Assembly: GCA_945910005.1 (NCBI GenBank)
Contig: OX246747.1
Coordinates: 5,390,274-5,454,273 of the forward strand
Direction of reading: 5' to 3'
Source of the DNA: Isoperla grammatica
Taxonomy: Eukaryota > Arthropoda > Insecta > Plecoptera > Perlodidae
Length of the DNA stretch: 64,000 nucleotides
In this document: positions 21,301-28,718 of the stretch, piece by piece
Position numbering within the stretch: position 1 is the first letter of the stretch
Layout: each line of letters opens with the position of its first letter
The notes under the pieces: model-generated
The model's database searches: none
The model's input: the letters and a program-made list of their open reading frames with translations, nothing else
Told to the model about the DNA's origin: nothing
Position numbers and translations under genes: made by a program

Positions 21301-21536
21301 ATTGTCCATCACGATTGATCGACCACGAGACTGACAATGGCTTCACTCCTGGAAAATGGAGACAAATGCAAATGGATGGTTTGAGACAGATTGGGCGAAC
21401 AGGAGCGAATACTTTCACAAGGAATGCTAAAGCGATACGTGACGAATTCAAGAAATACTTTTGGAATGAAGGCCAATTGCCATGGCAATGGGATAAGTTG
21501 GTGGCTCCTAGACCTCTGGCCCAGCAACAACAATAG
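9310..21536 (+). CDS. Harbinger transposase, three exons
   Basis: Exons 9310-9641 (ATG, donor GAG|GTATGT), 20439-20673 (acceptor CCTGTAG, donor CAG|GTAGGT) and 20802-21536 (acceptor AAAACAG) join in phase to 433 codons plus stop. The first exon is a helical N-terminal region (RRFWLRGIFEKR, ...EPGLKLALTLR). The second supplies the first catalytic Asp (GSIDGKHV). The third supplies the second Asp within DIGASGHQSDGG and the Glu in RRMIENTFGIMAARWRI. HARBI1-type nucleases use this triad to cut at TWA targets. All expected blocks are present without stops, so the coding sequence looks intact. The 10.2-kb Gypsy in intron 1 leaves the splice sites untouched but may affect splicing. Confidence 0.85.
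9642..9949 (+). other. Left part of Harbinger intron 1
   Basis: Non-coding, AT-rich, uninterrupted up to the Gypsy insertion point. Its continuation is 20136-20438. No other feature was seen. Confidence 0.6.
9950..10558 (+). repeat. Left LTR
   Basis: Begins TGTGATGTGGG and ends GGCACAACA (TG...CA ends). It contains an ATTAAA at about 10427 that could act as a polyadenylation signal. It is identical to 19523-20131 except at 10352. Confidence 0.95.
10839..11909 (+). CDS. Gypsy gag protein with two zinc knuckles
   Basis: A 356-codon frame starting at an ATG in the context AAAATGG. The N-terminal 60 residues are coiled-coil-like. The middle part matches Gypsy gag/retrotrans_gag (W..D...KM.....L.G.A......, FRSKQPDQFYYTQLQ). 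Two CCHC knuckles follow: CYSCNKKGHYSRDC (about residue 268) and CAHCRKPGHLSRNC (about 315), which would bind the RNA genome. It ends at TAG 11907-11909, overlapping the pol frame, which opens at 11834. Confidence 0.9.
   Translation: MAVTKEQFERLVQELTHIRTQFGQLQTAYEQVRAELVTVKAEAAVRPTQAQQHEHNGNQGELAVVKDLTVGNMIKPWKGDASDLPVEGFLSQIDKAADLGSWMETDKMKIIGLKLLGPALTFLESNAELQAPGISYAKFRAALIERFRSKQPDQFYYTQLQNAKQTAGESPEAFADRCKQLCLATIQKVGDAREQQIINREAERRLLAAYTNGLSGNVGLQVRYRMPSTLAEAITLAVAVNSTDQAAREQEPKSSKVVYATQSNSVTCYSCNKKGHYSRDCRGNKANQAKASPPESGEPPTKVNGNKHKGKKPPFCAHCRKPGHLSRNCWHKPSPEAATQDPKGQGSLRAPSTSQN
11834..16471 (+). CDS. Gypsy pol polyprotein (protease, RT, RNase H, integrase) with AT-hooks
   Basis: The frame opens after TAA 11831-11833 and has no ATG at the start, so it is probably made as a gag-pol fusion by frameshifting. 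Counting residues from 11918, the domains are: aspartic protease LLVDTGATISIL at about 30; RT with catalytic YLDDIILYS at about 543; RNase H from TDASG at about 690; integrase zinc region (H-H-C-C) at about 886-930; integrase core SMDIVGPL, LTDQGRNF and NGMVERLHQ giving D, D, E; then a GPY-like module (SPWTGPYKILEKI). Beyond that are two AT-hook motifs (KPRGRPKL, RPRGRPKK) and about 230 residues of acidic, low-complexity tail. No chromodomain was seen. There is no stop or frameshift, so pol appears intact. Confidence 0.95.
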   Translation, partial: AIAGGRNARPKRSRFVEGPINEPELVQQVTVPSVATPDNGDCEVLIEVEIEGIVRQLLVDTGATISILQPGVSTDALRTDHTRARGVTGTTIQILGLQSVTFSIQNQNYKHQFHVANLDLPFDGILGVDFLSREKGVLNFDSQTLRIKHSEVPFIGKAARAATCPNGHKCNTCSTRFTNVHLEVINPGVQESTRGRKGLITPAARALSGTPTGTRNPSENSAQAGSSTSTVKSANTTTKGWKVYAQETTMLPSRSEVIVYGRLDRGGPSIPTDVVVEPQAVQLHGVLVARVAASTNGNLVPLKLMNVGMDPIQLVKNTLLGEAERMDSNVSETQRDIRAVLPDVKRRAMETDNAQQDKAKVKALLESKLAHLEPQSRAKVNSVLDQYVELFSESEDTLGCTSMVKHTIDTGDAKPVRKHPYRIPHALKGVVDEHIDDMLRKGIIEPSNSPWSAPIILVPKKVAEGAEPKYRLVTDFRGLNQVSKGDAYPLPNITETLDNLGNCKYFTTLDLRSGYYQCQIDEKDREKTGFSTPTGHYHYNRMAFGLCGAPATFQRLMDCVLAGLTNIECMIYLDDIILYSRTIDDHVESLRKVFERLKEANLKIQPDKCTFAQSEVNYLGHVVTRDGVKPDPRLTTAIKDYKRPQNVKDVRAFLGLSGYYRKFIENYADKAHPLTQLTKQDVPFVWTNQHQQAFENLKAQLCGESILNYPVFTEPFILATDASGLAVGAVLSQKINGVEKPIAYASRQLNKAERNYSTTDRELLAVVWATKYFRCYLFGRPFTLFTDHAPLRWMLKLKEPKSSRLTRWMVRLSEFEFEIIHKPGKSNTNADALSRQVNVLATRGKTTYLPLMSRDLFLQEQQNDDNCYNIIQNLAEPEYEEQFQLDEDGLLYHVNGDIWRIVVPANLIQRIIQNHHDTVFSGHQGVKRTIDIVQARYYWKTLRRDIEKYVLECDSCAKRKPGKRKVIPLGTHEETSNPFELVSMDIVGPLPTTTNGNKYLLTFIDYFTRYCEAIPIKDQTAETVAREFVEKIITRHGTPKKLLTDQGRNFVSALMQETCRLLKIKKLQTSPYNPMSNGMVERLHQTLANMIAQYVDKDHKTWDRFVPYATMAYRSTPNDVTGYSPYYLLHGREMSLPFNDNLEPNLIGDESEQQQQLADKLNEAYELVKQNNRKARDSQKRYYDQKAKPQSYNVGEYVYLHNAAMKPGLSKKLASPWTGPYKILEKIGNENYKLQLNKNKETIIHSNRIKPCKMPVEPKKPRGRPKLAKAQNVTQPIDQAKPIMAKRPRGRPKKVIVQNPDSPIDSDSSTSSNRQQRCPRKGNHQHMQQTADDVEEMPTMQRTRGQTRTDIEVISPLSDQSEDEADTMPPHRHVPVEIHRSTSPSPVESACESSDEGSVVAGDESPESETTETDADDNDNEDPNNEQLGLDKDSTDSETSAAEGCSSPQLLGRGQTSAVVEDAPETEERQSIEKVANSNAEHEDSQIEQAGVDDEVFQSENDDTGTTLAQSTPLVTTETLAARYNLRSRARLQSSSSSPKVHEKK
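11861..11867 (+). promoter_or_regulatory. Candidate -1 ribosomal frameshift heptamer CCCAAAA
   Basis: In the gag frame this reads C CCA AAA, the X XXY YYZ arrangement needed for a -1 slip. It lies inside the 76-base gag/pol overlap (11834-11909), and pol is in the -1 frame and has no ATG near its start. Slippery heptamers are normally followed by a pseudoknot or stem; I did not fold the downstream bases. Confidence 0.5.
16780..17756 (+). pseudogene. Env-like third region of the Gypsy element, broken
   Basis: Downstream of pol are two separate open frames in the position of an envelope gene. The first (to 17066) has several Cys and a W-Y block. The second (17145-17756) has a predicted single hydrophobic segment (around GLITVLSVLGVLWYLL) followed by basic residues (RLKRSAK) and a cytoplasmic-like tail, the layout of a C-terminal membrane anchor. 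They are separated by a stop, a gap and a poly-A tract at about 17150-17164, so no continuous product is possible from this copy. Assignment rests on position and membrane topology; I could not confirm a family. Confidence 0.4.
17757..19522 (+). other. Gypsy 3' region with polypurine tract
   Basis: About 1.8 kb without a convincing gene, with a C-run at 17767-17778 and many TAGGCCTA motifs at 18170-18510. The purine-rich AAAAGTGGGAAGC immediately before the right LTR (about 19510-19522) is the expected plus-strand primer site. Confidence 0.6.
19523..20131 (+). repeat. Right LTR
   Basis: Same length (609 bp) and sequence as 9950-10558 except A at 19925. Followed directly by the target duplicate ATTA. 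Confidence 0.95.
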
Positions 21537-22529
21537 TGATGTGAAGGGATAGGAGTTGGGACATCACTGTACACAATGAAGGAACATATAAATACATTGT
21601 GGTTTTTAATGCATCACCAATAAACAAATGGTACTTATAAAATAATGATAATAATAGTAATAACAATAGTAAATAGTAATATTAATAAAGGGCTTAATAA
21701 TCTATAACAGGAGATACATCTATTCTATGTTCGATACAAATTTATGAAAATAATAATACATTGATAGAAAAGGGCATGCCCTTATTTGTCCTTCATTCAT
21801 TCATGTCCTTCATTCAGTAAAAATAATGGAAATTACATTCTTTTATTGGAAGCTCTCTATTGCCAACTGGTACAAATATGTCAGCCCTGCACAGAATTGA
21901 GCTATCCGTAACTAGTCTGCAATAAGAAAAGTGTAAAAATAAAAAAAAAAATAAAAATAGCATACAGCGTGGGCTATCTAGGCCTACTTTAGTTCCCAAA
22001 TTCTGCATTGAACAGAAGTGTTTGGAGGTCAATTTTCGTCTTGGCTCTTAATCTTGGTTCCAGACGATCTAGGATCGGTGCCAAACTGAGCATGTAGCGC
22101 TCAGATTCAGTGTACACCTGAAAAGAAGAAACCACAACTTGTTTATTTATTAAATGTCTATCCTATTCAGTAATAAACTGATTCACAAAGGATGACAATA
22201 AATACAAAACTAAAAATAAACAAGATATTGTGTTGATTGGAAAGTGCCAAAAGGCTGCACAACAGAATTGTATGACAGTGATAGGATGCCAACAGCTTAC
22301 CTAAGTGTAGAGGTGGTAAGCCGTTGGCATCCTATTTATTACAAAGACAGTGTTACTCTATCACAGTTTACCACCTCTACGCTTAGGTAAGCTGTTGGCA
22401 TCCTATCACTATCACACAATTATAAACATAAAGAAGAATTTAACATTATGAAAATTAACAGTGCAAACAAAGTTCAAAACATGCTACATTGCAAAAAAAA
22501 AGAAAACAAGGAACATAAAGAGGTACCTA
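21537..22529. other. Harbinger intergenic region between convergent genes
   Basis: AT-rich and non-coding, with the 3' UTR of the transposase at its left. It contains the three-arm inverted repeat described at 22277-22410. Confidence 0.5.
22277..22410. repeat. 43-bp inverted repeat with a third partial arm
   Basis: Arms 22277-22319 and 22368-22410 match as reverse complements at 42 of 43 positions. A third block, 22315-22335, is also complementary to 22281-22301 with one mismatch, so two mutually exclusive hairpins can form. It lies between the convergent Harbinger genes. Confidence 0.8.
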
Positions 22530-23238
22530 TTAGAAGTGAATGAAAAGTAAAAGAATGACAAAACAATAAAGACTAACCTCATTGTCACTGGGAGATTTGA
22601 GCTGTTTGATAATTTCCTGCTCCCTTGTCAATAGTGCATCCATTTGCGTTCGCTTGTTACCGGTACTTGTTGTTTTCTTTGGATTACCCCCTTTGCTGCT
22701 TGGTGTAGATGCTATTGTTGTAGTAGCTGTTGGTTGGGAAGGTTGAGGAGTTGGCGTATCTTGAGAGACTTGTTCAACGGTTGGTTGAATCGGTGCAGCT
22801 TGGCAAAATGGGATTTTTGAGGGTAGAGTGAGGGTGGAGTAGGAGGAGGGCACCGGAGCAGTATGAATGATTTTAAATTTGGGTATGGATGAACTACTAG
22901 GTCTAGTAGATGAAGGGGATGGGCTAATTGATATGTAGGAAGCATGGAACTTAGGCCTCAGTGGTTGTACGGAGGAACATGATGAGACTGGAATGGGCAC
23001 AGGGCTTCTCATTGTCAGAATAGGTTGGTTGCTGGTAGGCCTATTTACCGGTAAAACAACATTACCAAATGTTGGTCGTGGCGTCACCGTTTTATTAAGG
23101 AACGCCAAGAAAGGCATTAGGGCCCACTCCTTCTTGGTGGAGCACGCTGCGCCACTCCGTTTCTCGTCGTTTTCCCGCTTTTTTTCTCGAATGTAGCGAT
23201 CGCGGATGCTCCTCCACTTTGTCTTTGCTTCAGCAGCT
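22530..23238 (-). CDS. MADF/Myb-like partner protein of Harbinger, first exon missing
   Basis: The frame begins after a TTTTAG acceptor at about 23239 with the second half of a MADF-type DNA-binding domain (KWRSIRDRYIREKKR, then SGAACSTKKEWALMPFLAFL). A long Pro/Ser/Thr-rich linker and a short charged tail (TREQEIIKQLKSP) follow. Such proteins bring Harbinger transposase to DNA and the nucleus. The N-terminal helix exon expected upstream is not found in the next 100 bp before unrelated RT sequence begins, so this copy is probably incomplete. The most 3' part may include intron readthrough; the SD-NEV segment ends near an AG/GT-like boundary. Confidence 0.65.
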
Positions 23239-23369
23239 AAAAGCAATAAACAGAAAATTAACTATGTGCATGTGTGTTCCTAGCAATTGAGCAAGAGCTC
23301 TAGCCCATAGGAAACCCAAATTAATGTTAATGCTTGTGAATAACATATACTACTTCCACCCATCTCTTA

Positions 23370-23850
23370 GCCTTTCTCAGTACCCTTCTTGCCGCTCGCT
23401 TCTGTACCCCCTCTAAGGCTTCCTTTCCCTTAGCGTCGTGTGCGTCGTGGGTCCCATATGGCTGCAGCATATTCCAGGCCTGGCCTAACCAATGCTCTAT
23501 AAGCCTGTTCCCTAATTTCCCTTCCCGCTCCCCTTAACACTCTCCTAACAAAATTACCGTTCCTTATGCCTTTCCTCACCATTCTACTTATACGCTCCTC
23601 CCACTCCAGAGTATCCTTCAGCCATACCCCTAGATACCTTATGACCTCTACTCTCTCCAGCTGTGCCCCCCCCCCCCACCTCCCCATCTTCCTTCTTGTG
23701 AACCTCACCCACTTACACTTTCCCCTACTCAGACTCATCCCATTCACCCCAACCCATTTCCCCAGTCTTTTCAGGTCGTCGCCCACTAGGACTTCATCCC
23801 CGCTATTCCTAATTACCCTAACCCCTTACCTTACCGGCTTACCCGTACCA
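23370..23850 (-). pseudogene. Non-LTR reverse transcriptase thumb fragment
   Basis: The minus strand encodes the region after the catalytic site: KCKWVRFTRR, then IRYLGVWLKDTLEWEERI, and the LVRPGLEYAAAIWDP block typical of non-LTR thumbs. Nothing of the finger, palm or endonuclease domains is present. A related fragment lies at 39500-40080. Confidence 0.7.
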
Positions 23851-23940
23851 TTATGATTCCCTTAAGACAAATATTAGGATTGTCCAGGTCCACAAACGAG
23901 TAGATTAAATAAATCTAGGCTAGAACATGTAAAAGTTAGG

Positions 23941-24612
23941 TTATGTCACTACATATAAGCTGTTTATCGAAACGCGTTTTTTGATTTCGATGAACAAGTT
24001 CCTTTTCTTCCTGGTTGTCAGCTGGACAATGATTCTCGGGGATCGGGACGCGTTCTTGTTGGGCAGGCGATGGGCGCAGTCGATCTCGTGTCTAGCCAAC
24101 TGAATGTTTAACTTATCAGCCACTTGTAACACTAGATCCTCAACGTTCTCTCCTTCAACTTTTTCGACGTTCTCGAGCTCGAAGTTTTTATTCCTGCCGT
24201 ACTGGTCCAGTACATTCAATTGATTTGCCATACATTCGATTTCTTGGTCCTTTTCGTCACACCGTTTTTCAAGCGAAGAAACAGACTTTTGCAATGAATT
24301 TATCTCGGCTGATAATTCCTCTTTAAATTTCACAAATTCGTTGCGAAAAACTTCCCGCAGCTCGCTAGTTATACTATCCTTATCACAGTAATCGAACGCA
24401 CGAGTGGTATCACTACTTGGCGTATGGTCTCCAGACTTCTTACCCCGGCACCAAACACAGCGCCACTGATTTTTACTATCCTGACTCTTTGCAGAGTATG
24501 TAGATTTTTTAAGACCAGAGCACTTATAATGGTAACAACAATCACAGCCTACACAGCTCACAAAGTCAACGTCTTCAGGCAAAGCGTTTCCACATTGTCC
24601 ACACTGCATCAC
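23941..24612 (-). CDS. Non-LTR ORF1 protein: PHD finger, coiled coil, RRM-like
   Basis: A 223-codon frame. It has a PHD-like zinc finger at residues 4-55 (CGQCGNALP, CVGCDCCYHYKC, WRCVWC), a coiled coil at about 85-140, then an L1-ORF1p-like segment (YGRNKNFELENV, ...HEIDCAHRLPN...SPRIIVQL). CR1/L2-type elements encode such RNA-binding ORF1 proteins. It stops at the left in what should be the C-terminal part, and no matching ORF2 follows, so it is the 5' remnant of an element. Confidence 0.75.
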   Translation of the reverse strand: MMQCGQCGNALPEDVDFVSCVGCDCCYHYKCSGLKKSTYSAKSQDSKNQWRCVWCRGKKSGDHTPSSDTTRAFDYCDKDSITSELREVFRNEFVKFKEELSAEINSLQKSVSSLEKRCDEKDQEIECMANQLNVLDQYGRNKNFELENVEKVEGENVEDLVLQVADKLNIQLARHEIDCAHRLPNKNASRSPRIIVQLTTRKKRNLFIEIKKRVSINSLYVVT

Positions 24613-24732
24613 GATAGCGGCTAGTCACCCGATTCACGAGGAGACGGAGCTAACTGAAAACACGTCCGCACACACCGAGCGCTGAAGCGACTATGACTAA
24701 TAATAAAGTGAATAATGAAGTGACTATGATTA

Positions 24733-25508
24733 ATAATAATAATAATAATTTTTTTCACAATCGCACAAACTTTATTATTATTAGAATACAAAATGAAAAG
24801 TACAGAACAACTTGTTCCACAAAGCCATGAGGCTTAACTGTGGATTACACAAAATAAATAACAATTCAGTGCACAGTAAGATGGAAACAAAATGAAAATG
24901 ACAGTAGAATATAATACAACATAGAACTAATAATGAGAACGATTACGACACAAAATATCAAGATAGAAGACAGTAAAACATATGCATGTTTGACAAATGA
25001 CAACTACTTTGAAATCACATGATTTTAATAAAGACAAAATTAAATTTATGAATACAATGATGAAAACCCAACAACTTTAACGTACAAACAAAGAATTGAT
25101 ATGAGATTAAATACTATTTAAACAAAAATCCTTTAGCCCTCTTTTAATTATGCTAATTGAATTTAATACTTTTAGGCTAAGTGGCAACTCGTTAAAAGTA
25201 CGTGGAATAATTACTTTAAGCGTTCTCGCGCCGTGTTTGTTGAAATATTTAGGGACCCTATATAAATGTGATATTTGAGAACGCGTGGTGATTGGATTTT
25301 GAAGAATCAATTTAAAATCATTTTTAAAATAAAACTGAAAAGCGAGTCTATACTTATATAGCATGTGGATAGGCAAAACGTCACCTTTTTTATAAACGCT
25401 GGACTCAACGCAGTCAATATTTCTATGAGATTTGGTAAAGAACGTGACCATTTGATGTTGCAAAGCTGTAATATGCCTTAGATTTGATAATGACGCGTTA
25501 CCCCATGC
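24733..25508 (-). pseudogene. 3' part of the older non-LTR element (RT tail and 3' UTR)
   Basis: The minus strand starts at 25508 with AWGNASLSNLRH, the conserved block after the RT palm. It continues to a C-terminal region with TRSQ...PKYFNKHGARTLKV and RTFNELP, and ends at about 25107. The 3' UTR closes with an ATT-repeat tail at 24729-24752. This is the continuation of 30012-31833, separated by the 4.5-kb insertion. Confidence 0.85.
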
Positions 25509-25548
<40 letters not shown>

Positions 25549-25757
25549 CATTTATTGGTCCAGATTGACTCTACATGAGCATTGGATAAGTCGGTAATGT
25601 ACAATTGCATCAGTATAAACAAAATACCTCTACAACACATATACAAGTATATCATCCATATAGTTAATACTTAGTACAGCTCTAGTTAAACATATCGTTT
25701 AATTTAAGTTTAATAGTAGTTTAATAAAACCAAACCAAGTCACCAGACATTATCATA

Positions 25758-28637
25758 TTATACCTTAAAATCCATGAATTCTTGAACTGAATAAAATGCT
25801 CTGCTTAAGAAAAATTGTTTTACTTCAAATTTAAACTTGCCCCCTTTCAGACTTTTCAGGTAGCTGGATAGATTGTTATAAAACTTTGACCCGACATACC
25901 CTGGGCTCTTGGTTGTCATGTTTAGCCTATGAGCCGGGAGTCTAAAATCAAGCTTATTTCTAGTGTTATAACTATGAAATTTGTTATTTGTGACAATGCC
26001 AAACTTATCTACGTTTTCAATAAAAAACATGATTGAGTAAAAAATATACATACAGGGTAATGTTAAAATATTCAGATTAATAAATAACTCTCTGCAAGGA
26101 GTTAACGGTGCTACCATAGCCATATATCTTACGGCTCTTTTCTGTAGCCTAAACAATCTGATAGCGCTGGGGGATTGTCCCCAAAATACAACACCGTATT
26201 GTAGCCTGGAGTATACAAATGCATAGTAACCCATTTTTGCGGCCTCTATGGATGATATCTCCATGAGGCGTTTTACAAGAAAACATCCTGAGGCTATCTT
26301 TGGACCAATCTCATTTATGTGGTCGGCCCAGTTGAGCTTACTGTCGATAGTTAATCCTACAAATTTAATTTTGGTACACTCAATTAAAGTTTTCTTCTCA
26401 ACTTTTATCAGTGGACTAGCATCTATTTCTTTTTGATATGCGTGGAATTGCATAAAATAAGACTTGTCAATGTTTAAAAACATATTGTTAACATTACACC
26501 ACTTGTCCATACTTAATGCACCTAGTTGAGCATTTTTAAATAACAATGAACGGTTTACGTGGGACAAAATATTACTTATGTCATCTGCAAACAATAATAA
26601 TATGCCATTTATGATATGTACAGGTAGATCGTTTGTCAAAAGCAGAAAAAATACAGGACTTAAAATTGACCCTTGTGGGACACCAAATTGTACATGATTA
26701 ACTGTAGATTCCGCCCTCGATCCATTAGAGTTACGTAATGACACTACTTGCCGTCTATTACTGAGAAACGAATGTATCCACTTGTTGGCTACTCCCTTGA
26801 TGCCAACTGATTCTATTTTCTCAATAAACCTGGCGTGATCAACACAATCGAACGCTTTCGACAAATCGTAGAATATCCCTATAACCTCATCTCCCTTATC
26901 GATTGATTGTAGTACAAATTCCACTAGACCGGAGACAGCCGTAGAAGTGGACCTCCTCTCTCGAAATCCATGCTGAGAGTTACTTAGGATGTTGTGTTCA
27001 TTCAAAAAGGAGAGCAGTCTTATCAACATTACTTTTTCAAAAATCTTGGCAAAGGCTGACTGGATAGCTACGGGCCTATAGTTTTCAATACATTCACGAT
27101 CCCCTTTTTTAAATATCGGAACTATTTTAGCAACTTTTAACCTATCTGGGAATAATCCTTCAGTAAACGATTCATTAATTATATGCGCTAGTGGTTGGGC
27201 GATTTCGTGGGCGATATCATTTAATATTGAACAAGGTATTTCATCAATCCCAGCTGTATGTTTTTTACATGTTTGAGCGATAACTGCACAAATTTCTTCA
27301 CTACTAGTTGGTCTTAAAAACAGTGCATCGGGAACTACCATTTCATTTCTATGCATCACATTTACCCTTGGCATAGATTTCAACAGTTCTGAAACTCTAC
27401 TACAAAAATAATTATTGAAACTATTTGCTACTACCTTGGGATCGTCTACTAAGTGATTGTCAATTTGAAGACGTATCTCCTTTAAATCTCTGCTTGTGCC
27501 ATTCCTGTTGCTGTTTATCACCTCCCAAGCAGTCTTGCTTTTGTTTGCAGCACCTCTAATCTTACGTTCAAAATACATTTTTTTTGCGTCACACAATGCT
27601 AACCTATATTCCTTCTTCAGCTTATTGTAATGCGTTTTCAGCTCATTAGTACCATACCTTCTCCAGTTTGCATACGCCTCCTTTAAACAATTTGACATAA
27701 TTTTTAAAGTGTTGTTATACCACCTACTACCCTCCTTCTGCCCTGGTACTCCCTTTAATTTAAGGGGAAATGCCAAGTCAAAAGCTGCATTAAAAGTTGT
27801 CATAAACACCTCAAATTTATTTTCTACCCCGTTCTCTGAGAAAATGCACTCCCAGTTTTTGTTTTTAATGAGTTCTCGGAATTGTGCCCTCTCTCTCATA
27901 CCAAAATTACGTTTAATCTCATGACTAGCTGCCGTTATCGGCTGCAATTTATCTGTAAACAACACTTCCGTGATTGCAGCGTAGTGGTCGGAGAAACCGG
28001 TATCCACTACGTCAACATGAGACATTGTTTCACTCCCTATGTTTGTGAATATATTGTCGATACATGACTTGGCACCTTTAAATACTCGAGTTGGCGATGA
28101 TATAGTCATACGCATATTGAATGAAGTAAACAAGTCTACTAACTTTGTCTTATCAGTACTGTTGCACATGAAATTCACATTAAAGTCACCTACCACAATC
28201 AATGACATATCCCCTAAACTTAAATATTCTAGAACTTCACATAATGTTTCTAAAAATCTGTCAAGGTTTCCAGATCTGTAGACACAGAGAACTCTTACCC
28301 TGTTCGGTGCGACTATACACTCCACAGCGGCACATTCAAAATCTATTTCCTTGTTGAATTTGTCGAGTGAAATTGCTTTTATTTTTAAAACATCCTTCCC
28401 ATATATAATTACTCCTCCACATTTAAATTGGCTCCTACTGAACCATGAAATCGGCACATAACCTTGCAGCACTAGATTACTAACTTCAGGCTCATTCAAC
28501 CAATGTTCGACTAAGCAAACAATATCAGGCTTTGCTCTAGCAAGTAGCTCTGCTTCTAACATATCCACTTTATTACGTAAACATTGGACATTCTGAAAGA
28601 ACAGCGACAGTGAGCCTCCCCCACGTTCATCTAACAC
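25758..28637 (-). CDS. Non-LTR ORF2: endonuclease and reverse transcriptase
   Basis: A 959-codon frame without stops. The N-terminal apurinic-type endonuclease shows FFQNVQCLRNK, VCLVEHW, VVGDFN, SCIDNIF and GFSDHY. A linker of about 170 residues precedes the RT with TAGIDEIP, NYRPVAIQ, SQHGFRERRST, FYDLSKAFDCVDH, VPQGSILSPVFF and the catalytic FADDI. The thumb (FVGLTIDSKLNWADHI) and a C-terminal region (YSRLQYGVVFWGQ, YNTRNK, FYNNL) follow. The enzyme nicks DNA and copies the element RNA in place. The layout fits the Jockey/CR1/L2 group; no RNase H was seen. Appears competent. Confidence 0.92.
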   Translation of the reverse strand: MLDERGGGSLSLFFQNVQCLRNKVDMLEAELLARAKPDIVCLVEHWLNEPEVSNLVLQGYVPISWFSRSQFKCGGVIIYGKDVLKIKAISLDKFNKEIDFECAAVECIVAPNRVRVLCVYRSGNLDRFLETLCEVLEYLSLGDMSLIVVGDFNVNFMCNSTDKTKLVDLFTSFNMRMTISSPTRVFKGAKSCIDNIFTNIGSETMSHVDVVDTGFSDHYAAITEVLFTDKLQPITAASHEIKRNFGMRERAQFRELIKNKNWECIFSENGVENKFEVFMTTFNAAFDLAFPLKLKGVPGQKEGSRWYNNTLKIMSNCLKEAYANWRRYGTNELKTHYNKLKKEYRLALCDAKKMYFERKIRGAANKSKTAWEVINSNRNGTSRDLKEIRLQIDNHLVDDPKVVANSFNNYFCSRVSELLKSMPRVNVMHRNEMVVPDALFLRPTSSEEICAVIAQTCKKHTAGIDEIPCSILNDIAHEIAQPLAHIINESFTEGLFPDRLKVAKIVPIFKKGDRECIENYRPVAIQSAFAKIFEKVMLIRLLSFLNEHNILSNSQHGFRERRSTSTAVSGLVEFVLQSIDKGDEVIGIFYDLSKAFDCVDHARFIEKIESVGIKGVANKWIHSFLSNRRQVVSLRNSNGSRAESTVNHVQFGVPQGSILSPVFFLLLTNDLPVHIINGILLLFADDISNILSHVNRSLLFKNAQLGALSMDKWCNVNNMFLNIDKSYFMQFHAYQKEIDASPLIKVEKKTLIECTKIKFVGLTIDSKLNWADHINEIGPKIASGCFLVKRLMEISSIEAAKMGYYAFVYSRLQYGVVFWGQSPSAIRLFRLQKRAVRYMAMVAPLTPCRELFINLNILTLPCMYIFYSIMFFIENVDKFGIVTNNKFHSYNTRNKLDFRLPAHRLNMTTKSPGYVGSKFYNNLSSYLKSLKGGKFKFEVKQFFLSRAFYSVQEFMDFKV

Positions 28638-28718
28638 CTTACTCCCATTACCTATACATGGCTTTATATTTTTAACATTTTTAACATTTTCAATCGACTC
28701 CCAAGTACTCTGTAATTG

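Larger units (their letters stand above)
9148..23240 (+). mobile_element. Harbinger transposon interrupted by a Gypsy element
   Basis: Harbinger elements carry two genes, a DDE transposase and a Myb/MADF-type DNA-binding partner. Here the transposase exons (9310-21536, plus) and a MADF-like gene (22530-23238, minus) face each other across about 1 kb of spacer. Removing the Gypsy insertion (9950-20131 plus one ATTA) leaves about 3.9 kb, a normal size. The left end is inferred from the abrupt break in the SINE copy at 9147. The right end is uncertain: the first MADF exon and a matching terminal repeat are not visible, so the right side is probably deleted. Confidence 0.7.

Noticed and set aside
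23305..23321. Possible right terminal repeat of the Harbinger (ATAGGAAACCC against GGGTTCCCATGG at 9154), with TAA on both sides
   Set aside because: The match is short and gapped, the flank is not the missing half of the SINE at 9147, and it would leave no room for the first MADF exon.
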